In this document: positions 1-10,000 of the stretch, one piece after another
Numbering within the stretch: position 1 is the first letter of the stretch
Layout: each line of letters opens with the position of its first letter
The notes under the pieces: model-generated
Told to the model about the DNA's origin: nothing
Seen by the model: the letters and a program-made list of their open reading frames with translations, nothing else
Databases searched by the model: none
Translations under genes and position numbers: made by a program
Assembly: GCF_003046425.1 (NCBI RefSeq)
Contig: NZ_QAJG01000026.1
Span: forward strand, 1-10,000
DNA: 10,000 nt
Direction of reading: 5' to 3'
Origin: Leptospira borgpetersenii serovar Javanica
GTDB taxonomy: Bacteria > Spirochaetota > Leptospiria > Leptospirales > Leptospiraceae

Positions 1-106
1 AAAACTGATATTTTTCAAGTGTTCCGACAAGAATGAGGCTTTTTACTTGCAAGAAGTATGATTTTGTGGTAAAGAAAACCTCCCGAGTCTTCCCACCGCC
101 TCTCCC

Positions 107-129
107 CTCCACCCAAAATCAGGGTGGGG
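107..129. repeat. Small GC-rich hairpin
   Basis: Bases 107-114 (CTCCACCC) can pair with 122-129 (GGGTGGGG), an 8-bp stem with one G-U pair and an AAAATCA loop. No T run follows on the plus strand, so it does not look like an intrinsic terminator in that direction. Its role is unknown. It may be part of a dispersed intergenic element. Confidence 0.35.
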
Positions 130-204
130 CGTAAGTTTCACAGAGGATTTGTAGTAATTCCGACAGATTTACCTTCAGATCCAAGTATTTGTGGGTAAGG
201 TTAT

Positions 205-271
205 GATAGGGAGTAACACTTTAGTTTGAAAAATTCAGGCGAAACGCTTTTTATAAAAACGTTTCAGCTCG
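205..271 (+). repeat. Inverted repeat A, left copy
   Basis: This segment begins GATAGGGAGTAACACTTTAG and ends ACGTTTCAGCTCG. Its reverse complement matches 1809-1875 at roughly 80% by eye with a few small gaps. Shared blocks include AACACTTTAGTT, CGAAACGCTTTT and GAAACG/CGTTTC. With the B repeat next to it, it forms the left boundary of a unit around the alcohol dehydrogenase gene. It codes for nothing recognisable. No transposase is present, so it is either a non-autonomous or decayed element or a dispersed chromosomal repeat. Confidence 0.6.
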
Positions 272-276
272 CGAAT

Positions 277-311
277 GATTCGCCCAAACTTTCTTATATC
301 GAATTCACGTT
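277..311 (+). repeat. Inverted repeat B, left copy
   Basis: The 35 bases starting GATTCGCCCAAACTTT pair with the reverse complement of 1619-1653 at 32 of 35 positions, the first 16 being identical. The last part, GAATTCACGTTAG, resembles the end of the 34-bp R repeat found at 1764, 1893 and 7654. This suggests B and R are variants or modules of one repeat family. Confidence 0.7.
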
Positions 312-548
312 AGTATAGTTTCTTTTGTTTGCTTTTTTGTCTCCGCAAACTGCATTCTAAATCCGCAGTGCAATAACTCCTCCGTTTCTGTCCTCTGTCT
401 AGAACGAGCGAAGCGAAGTTCGTCAGTCTTCTGAATGCGCTTTAGATTTCTACTTTGTCGGAAAGATCAAGCCGGTAACTAAAGAGTCTCGCTTCTATTG
501 GTACTCGACGGGTTCTGATTTCGATGCGGGAATAAAAAATTCCGGATT

Positions 549-1583
<1,035 letters not shown>

Positions 1584-1591
1584 ATTTTGTT

Positions 1592-1598
1592 CTCCTTT
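1592..1598 (-). promoter_or_regulatory. Ribosome binding site of the alcohol dehydrogenase
   Basis: AAAGGAG on the minus strand, eight bases before the ATG at 1583, is a strong Shine-Dalgarno match and fixes this start. Confidence 0.8.
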
Positions 1599-1618
1599 AA
1601 TGAAACGCGATGTAAAAA

Positions 1619-1653
1619 AACGTAAATTTGATATAAAAAAGTTTGGGCGAATC
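1619..1653 (-). repeat. Inverted repeat B', right copy
   Basis: This is the reverse-complement partner of 277-311 (32 of 35 identical). It ends with AAAGTTTGGGCGAATC at 1638-1653, a perfect 16-base match. It lies immediately upstream of the dehydrogenase, so the promoter for that gene may overlap it. Confidence 0.7.
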
Positions 1654-1676
1654 CAGCCTTTGCAAGCAAAGTCTGG
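1653..1676. repeat. Short hairpin CCAG-CTTTG / CAAAG-CTGG
   Basis: Bases 1653-1662 and 1667-1676 pair over nine of ten positions (one C/T mismatch) around a CAAG loop. A further 5-bp pairing (GACCG 1676-1680 with CGGTC 1692-1696) follows directly. The hairpin sits at the inner end of repeat B' and is part of the repeat cluster. There is no T run, so terminator function is unlikely. Confidence 0.5.
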
Positions 1677-1692
1677 ACCGCGCTCTCGCTTC

Positions 1693-1753
1693 GGTCAAGT
1701 TATTGTATTTTACTTTTGGAATATTCAAATTGAATAATGACAATAACTTGACC
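1693..1753. repeat. 14-bp perfect inverted repeat with inner palindrome
   Basis: GGTCAAGTTATTGT at 1693-1706 is the exact reverse complement of 1740-1753, with 33 bases between. Within the spacer, TATTCAA (1722-1728) and TTGAATA (1730-1736) form a second palindrome around one A. The whole can fold into a long two-stem hairpin. It falls between B' and R1 in the right-hand repeat, where the left-hand repeat has no equivalent. It therefore looks like material inserted in, or lost from, one copy. Confidence 0.65.
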
Positions 1754-1763
1754 ACGCTACGAT

Positions 1764-1797
1764 CGCTTTCGCATTTGTTACGCCGAACTCACGTTAA
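1764..1797 (+). repeat. Dispersed repeat R, copy 1
   Basis: A 34-bp unit beginning CGCTTTCGCATTTGTTA and ending GAACTCACGTTAA. It is 29/34 identical to copy 2 (1893-1926, same strand) and 30/34 to copy 3 (7654-7687, opposite strand) by direct comparison. It is intergenic and non-coding. Confidence 0.7.
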
Positions 1798-1808
1798 TTA
1801 AAACGGCT

Positions 1809-1875
1809 CGAGATCTGAAACGTTTCGTAAAAGCGTTTCGTCTGAGTTTTTCTGAACTAAAGTGTTGCTCTCATA
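1809..1875 (-). repeat. Inverted repeat A', right copy
   Basis: Reverse-complement partner of 205-271, about 80% by eye. It contains CTGAAACGTTTCG, AAAAGCGTTTCG and AACTAAAGTGTTG on the plus strand. It forms the outer right boundary of the unit around the dehydrogenase. Confidence 0.6.
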
Positions 1876-1892
1876 GGTCGTAGTATAATAAA

Positions 1893-1926
1893 CGCTTTCA
1901 CATTTGTTATGTCGAGCCCACGTTAA
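1893..1926 (+). repeat. Dispersed repeat R, copy 2
   Basis: This copy begins CGCTTTCACATTTGTTA and ends CACGTTAA, and matches copy 1 at 29 of 34 positions. Its start lies 129 bases after the start of copy 1, with repeat A' between them, so A' is bracketed by directly repeated R units. Confidence 0.65.
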
Positions 1927-2292
1927 AATAAGATCATTGATACGTCAGTCAAGTGATTTGATATATATCCATTCCTTCGGATTTTTGGAAAATCTATTCT
2001 TAAAAAACGTTTATGGGTTCGAGTTTCCTACTTGAAACCGGAAGGTCCGATTTTTTCATGGAATTAGAATCAGAGTTATTGAAAAATTAATTCTTCATCC
2101 ATCTCTGTTTCATGAAAACGGTCGATTGAAGCAGTTTTGTTAATTCGAACTTTTTCAACGACACTATTGTTCTCGATGTAAAATCGGCGATTCAATCAAT
2201 GGATAAAAAATCTGTCCTTTAAAAGTATAAATCCAGTATGTTATGACACAGCCGTTTTCGTTTTGCGGCAAAGTCCCTTTCGAAGGAATAAT

Positions 2293-2297
2293 AAGGA
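2293..2297 (+). promoter_or_regulatory. Ribosome binding site deciding the thioesterase start
   Basis: AAGGA at 2293-2297 lies five bases before the ATG at 2303, supporting that start. The in-frame ATG at 2243, 20 codons upstream, has no such site and would add residues before the family's usual beginning. Confidence 0.65.
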
Positions 2298-2302
2298 ATA
2301 AA

Positions 2303-2878
2303 ATGGAACCAGAGGCAATCTATCGAGAGATCAAAGCTAGCCAAAACGGGCAAGATTGGCATCATAAAAACTGCTTCGGTTGTGGTCCCGATAATACAAA
2401 AGGGATCCATGCAAGTTTTCCCTTTCACGAAGAAAGCGGAGAAGTACGATTTCCGTTTAAAATAGAAAAAGCGTTCGAAGGAGCGCCTGGTTACGCTCAC
2501 GGAGGAGTTTTAGCGACACTACTCGACGAAGCTCAGGGAGTTCTTTGTTTTCATCTCGGGCATTTCGTGATGACCGACCAACTTTATATGCGTTATCACA
2601 AAGCGGTTCCTCTCAACGAAAAAGTTGAAGTTCGCTGTTGGGTTACGATGGTAAGAAGAAGAAGGCTTTATACAAAAGCTACGATTCATCTTTCCAAAAC
2701 AGGCGAACTTTTGCTTTCTTCCAAAGCACGTTGGTATGATATGTCGGAAAGGACGATGAGGAGAATGTTCCAAGATACCGTTTTTCCGATTGATACTCTT
2801 CTGCAAGTTTTAGAGGTAAATCAAAGACGTGGTAAGGAAATTCGAAAACGCCTCAAACTTCAAAACATAGAACCCTAA
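2303..2878 (+). CDS. PaaI/4HBT-family hotdog-fold thioesterase
   Basis: A 191-residue cytosolic protein of the hotdog thioesterase superfamily, predicted to hydrolyse an acyl-CoA or similar thioester. The N-terminal CFGCGPDN motif (residues 24-31) with a CxxC pair is typical of PaaI-like proteins. The core hotdog helix carries HGG at 66-68 followed by LLDEAQG (Asp75, Glu76), the usual active-site region. After the predicted fold (to about residue 150), a basic C-terminal tail rich in Arg and Lys is seen. The start at 2303 is chosen for its AAGGA site. A longer form from 2243 is possible but less likely. The gene converges on the EAL gene with only 52 bases between stops and has no operon partner. 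Substrate cannot be predicted. Confidence 0.85.
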   Translation: MEPEAIYREIKASQNGQDWHHKNCFGCGPDNTKGIHASFPFHEESGEVRFPFKIEKAFEGAPGYAHGGVLATLLDEAQGVLCFHLGHFVMTDQLYMRYHKAVPLNEKVEVRCWVTMVRRRRLYTKATIHLSKTGELLLSSKARWYDMSERTMRRMFQDTVFPIDTLLQVLEVNQRRGKEIRKRLKLQNIEP

Positions 2879-2930
2879 GTCTTTTTTCTCGTTTGGAAAT
2901 TACGATTGGGAGAGTCATTGACGAAAAAGA

Positions 2931-5293
<2,363 letters not shown>

Positions 5294-6069
5294 ATTTTTG
5301 CAGTATGGTAAAGAGCGTCCGCTTTCTTGTCGGTATTCTTGAATACGTAAAAGTGCAAAAGGTCTTACAGCGCGTCCCAAAAAATAACGGAACCATGATA
5401 AGGAATTCCTATGCGAAACCGCTGTTTTAGGAGATTCGAGAATTCTAAAATCTACTTTATAAAGGTTCTCTTAAGTTTTACGATTCGGACGCACGAAAAG
5501 AAGAATATCGTAATAGTTCGTTTCAAAAGCTAGAATATGTGATCTTCTTCAAAAAAGCCTACAATTCCGGATTCGGCGCGATTTTGTGAAAACTTCTATA
5601 TCTTTGCAAAAATGGCCCGTTCATTTTTAGTACCGTTTTCGTATGTCCAAGTAGCAGTAATAAAAGCAAATGCAGATGAAATTATCCTGGGAATTCTTTC
5701 CGAAATGAGATTTTTTTTAGAGTATCTCAAAAATATCCTAGAATGATTGATCGGCGTTTTAAGCAAAGGTGAAGTATTTTTGAGATAGCTCCTAGTTTTC
5801 AGCGATTCCGAGCGAGTAGTGCGGTAGAATTATTTATTTTCTCGTTTTATACCGATTTTTTCCGGAAAAAGTCTTTGAGTTTTCCGTTATATAAGCATAT
5901 GAATTTTTGTGATTGTATTCTTATATAGAGATCTATTCTCATCGCGTATTTTGCTGTTGTACTTTTGTTTTGTGCTCAAGTCGTACTCGACTCCAAAAAG
6001 TAAGAACACTTCAAAACCTTACTTAAGAACCGGGAGTTTTGGGAACCAAGTTCGATTTTTTTGCATCGG
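5294..6069. other. Long intergenic region without a convincing gene
   Basis: This stretch has stops in all frames, and I could not place a real coding region in it. The best small candidate is a 40-codon frame at 5411-5533 with AAGGA at 5400-5404. It has no recognisable product. A 13-bp perfect inverted repeat lies at 5723-5787 and an 8-T run near 5711. The region could be the remains of a decayed gene, which would need comparison with relatives to show. Confidence 0.5.
5723..5787. repeat. 13-bp perfect inverted repeat
   Basis: TATCTCAAAAATA at 5723-5735 is the exact reverse complement of TATTTTTGAGATA at 5775-5787, with 39 bases between. Both arms are A/T-rich, so chance is possible. It could be a regulatory hairpin or the ends of a small repeat. 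No gene is close enough to suggest a role. Confidence 0.4.
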
Positions 6070-6098
6070 TTGACTTTCGTTTAGAGAAATACTATAAT
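6070..6098 (+). promoter_or_regulatory. Near-consensus sigma-70 promoter of the PAE-family gene
   Basis: A -35 box TTGACT (6070-6075, one base from consensus), a 17-base spacer and a perfect -10 box TATAAT (6093-6098) precede the hydrolase. Transcription should begin near 6105, giving a leader of about 40 bases before the ATG at 6146. This is the strongest promoter in the window by match and suggests sizeable constitutive expression. Confidence 0.75.
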
Positions 6099-6130
6099 AG
6101 AAAAATTCAAAATTGAAAAAAACAATAGAA

Positions 6131-6136
6131 AAGGAG
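6131..6136 (+). promoter_or_regulatory. Ribosome binding site deciding the PAE-family start
   Basis: AAGGAG lies nine bases before the ATG at 6146. An in-frame TTG at 6113 lacks such a site and would sit almost on the predicted transcription start, so 6146 is preferred. The protein then begins with a proper signal sequence. Confidence 0.8.
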
Positions 6137-6145
6137 CTCGAAAAA

Positions 6146-7597
<1,452 letters not shown>

Positions 7598-7601
7598 AAT
7601 A

Positions 7602-7646
7602 AAAACCCACACTACCTTTAGGGTCGTGTGGGTTTTTAATTTTTTT
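7602..7646 (+). terminator. Intrinsic terminator after the PAE-family gene
   Basis: AAAACCCACAC (7602-7612) pairs with GTGTGGGTTTT (7626-7636). After one mismatch the stem continues with ACC/GGT around a TTTAG loop. A T-rich tract (to 7646) follows. It starts four bases after the stop codon. Five A's on the left flank mean it could also act weakly on minus-strand transcripts coming from the rhomboid gene. Confidence 0.9.
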
Positions 7647-7653
7647 GTTGATT

Positions 7654-7687
7654 TTAATGTGAGTTCTGTATAACAAATGCGAAAGCG
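7654..7687 (-). repeat. Dispersed repeat R, copy 3
   Basis: Read on the minus strand it begins CGCTTTCGCATTTGTTA and ends ACTCACATTAA, matching copy 1 at 30 of 34 bases although it is nearly 6 kb away and inverted. It lies between two convergent genes, just after the terminator. Confidence 0.7.
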
Positions 7688-7713
7688 ATCCTTATGTAAT
7701 GATTTTCTTATAT

Positions 7714-7746
7714 CGACGACTTTGGTTTCGGCATACAGAGTCGTCG
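7714..7746. repeat. 8-bp hairpin CGACGACT / AGTCGTCG
   Basis: The arms at 7714-7721 and 7739-7746 are perfect complements around a 17-base loop. TTTCTTATATCGA just before and into it (about 7705-7717) also occurs in repeat B at 290-302, tying this site to the same repeat family. It lies 37 bases downstream of the rhomboid stop on the minus strand but lacks a clear T run there, so terminator use is doubtful. Confidence 0.45.
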
Positions 7747-7782
7747 TGTAACCAAAACTTTTAGAATAAAGATCGTATTCTT

Positions 7783-8376
<594 letters not shown>

Positions 8377-8383
8377 AATAGAT

Positions 8384-8389
8384 TCCTTT
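8384..8389 (-). promoter_or_regulatory. Ribosome binding site supporting the TTG start of the rhomboid gene
   Basis: AAAGGA on the minus strand sits in the 16-base gap between the uvrB stop (8393-8395) and the TTG start, seven bases from the start codon. This supports use of a non-ATG start and translation from a shared messenger. Confidence 0.75.
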
Positions 8390-8392
8390 GTG

Positions 8393-10000
<1,608 letters not shown>

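Larger units (their letters stand above)
1..548. other. Intergenic region with dispersed-repeat material, no supported gene
   Basis: I find no open reading frame with a credible start and ribosome site in this stretch. It contains a C-rich/G-rich hairpin at 107-129, the left member of the inverted repeats that bracket the dehydrogenase (205-311), and an AGCGAAGCGAAG-type purine-rich stretch near 401-420. It lies downstream of the minus-strand dehydrogenase. I see no strong intrinsic terminator just after that stop: only a 4-bp GGAT/ATCC stem followed by GGAATTTTTT on the minus strand, too weak to call. Confidence 0.6.
1584..2302. other. Intergenic region rich in short repeats and hairpins
   Basis: No supported gene lies here. 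Bases 1619-1930 are packed with repeats: B' (1619-1653), a hairpin (1653-1676), a 14-bp perfect inverted repeat (1693-1753), R1 (1764-1797), A' (1809-1875) and R2 (1893-1926). Bases 1931-2292 are plain A/T-rich sequence and should hold the promoter of the downstream thioesterase. I could not pick a convincing -35/-10 pair there. Confidence 0.6.

Noticed and set aside
107..129. GC-rich hairpin as a terminator
   Set aside because: No T run follows the stem on either strand, and no gene ends next to it.
2166..2200. Promoter for the thioesterase (TTGTTC, 17 bases, TTCAAT)
   Set aside because: The -10 box is poor and the leader would be about 100 bases, so the match is no better than chance in A/T-rich DNA.
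2243..2302. N-terminal extension of the thioesterase from the ATG at 2243
   Set aside because: No ribosome site precedes it, while AAGGA sits correctly before the ATG at 2303, which also gives the family's usual N-terminus.
5411..5533. 40-codon frame with an AAGGA site
   Set aside because: Too short, no recognisable product, and no supporting context. A chance ribosome-like site is common in A/G-rich DNA.
6113..6145. TTG start for the PAE-family protein
   Set aside because: It lies within about ten bases of the predicted transcription start, lacks a ribosome site, and would put an acidic/basic stretch before the signal sequence.

Overview
The window looks like chromosomal DNA of a spirochaete of the genus Leptospira, most likely the pathogenic clade. 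This is an inference from several signs: moderate-to-low GC with A/T-rich wide intergenic spaces, AAGGA-type ribosome binding sites, an exported probable lipoprotein with a Lys/Asp-rich segment after the cysteine, degenerate dispersed repeats between genes, and the style of the proteins. No ribosomal RNA, tRNA, CRISPR array, phage gene or transposase is visible.

Layout. Bases 1-548 hold no gene I can support, but carry dispersed-repeat material. Bases 549-1583 (minus) encode a zinc-dependent medium-chain alcohol dehydrogenase. This gene is bracketed by imperfect inverted repeats (205-311 and 1619-1875), and its upstream side is a dense patch of hairpins and short repeats (1619-1930). Bases 2303-2878 (plus) encode a PaaI/4HBT hotdog thioesterase. 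It converges on a cyclic-di-GMP phosphodiesterase (EAL domain plus a YkuI_C-like sensory domain, 2931-4175, minus). Divergent from that is 4331-5293 (plus), a protein that looks like a remote DUF2804 member. An 850-base stretch without a convincing gene follows, ending in a near-consensus sigma-70 promoter (6070-6098) for a pectin-acetylesterase/Notum-family exported hydrolase (6146-7597). That gene ends at a strong intrinsic terminator (7602-7646). The right end, on the minus strand, holds uvrB (5' end outside the window) followed 16 bases later by a rhomboid intramembrane protease, a probable two-gene operon.

How the genes fit together. Most are independent single-gene units in alternating orientation. 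The only likely co-transcribed pair is uvrB-rhomboid. Functions represented are nucleotide excision repair (UvrB), membrane proteolysis (rhomboid), second-messenger turnover (EAL protein), acyl-CoA or similar thioester hydrolysis (hotdog), NAD-linked alcohol oxidation (ADH) and a surface or periplasmic carboxylesterase (PAE family). I see no new multi-gene system. The most unusual content is the repeat architecture around the dehydrogenase, a 34-bp dispersed repeat found at three places, the Notum-like hydrolase, and two long T runs in and upstream of the DUF2804-like gene.
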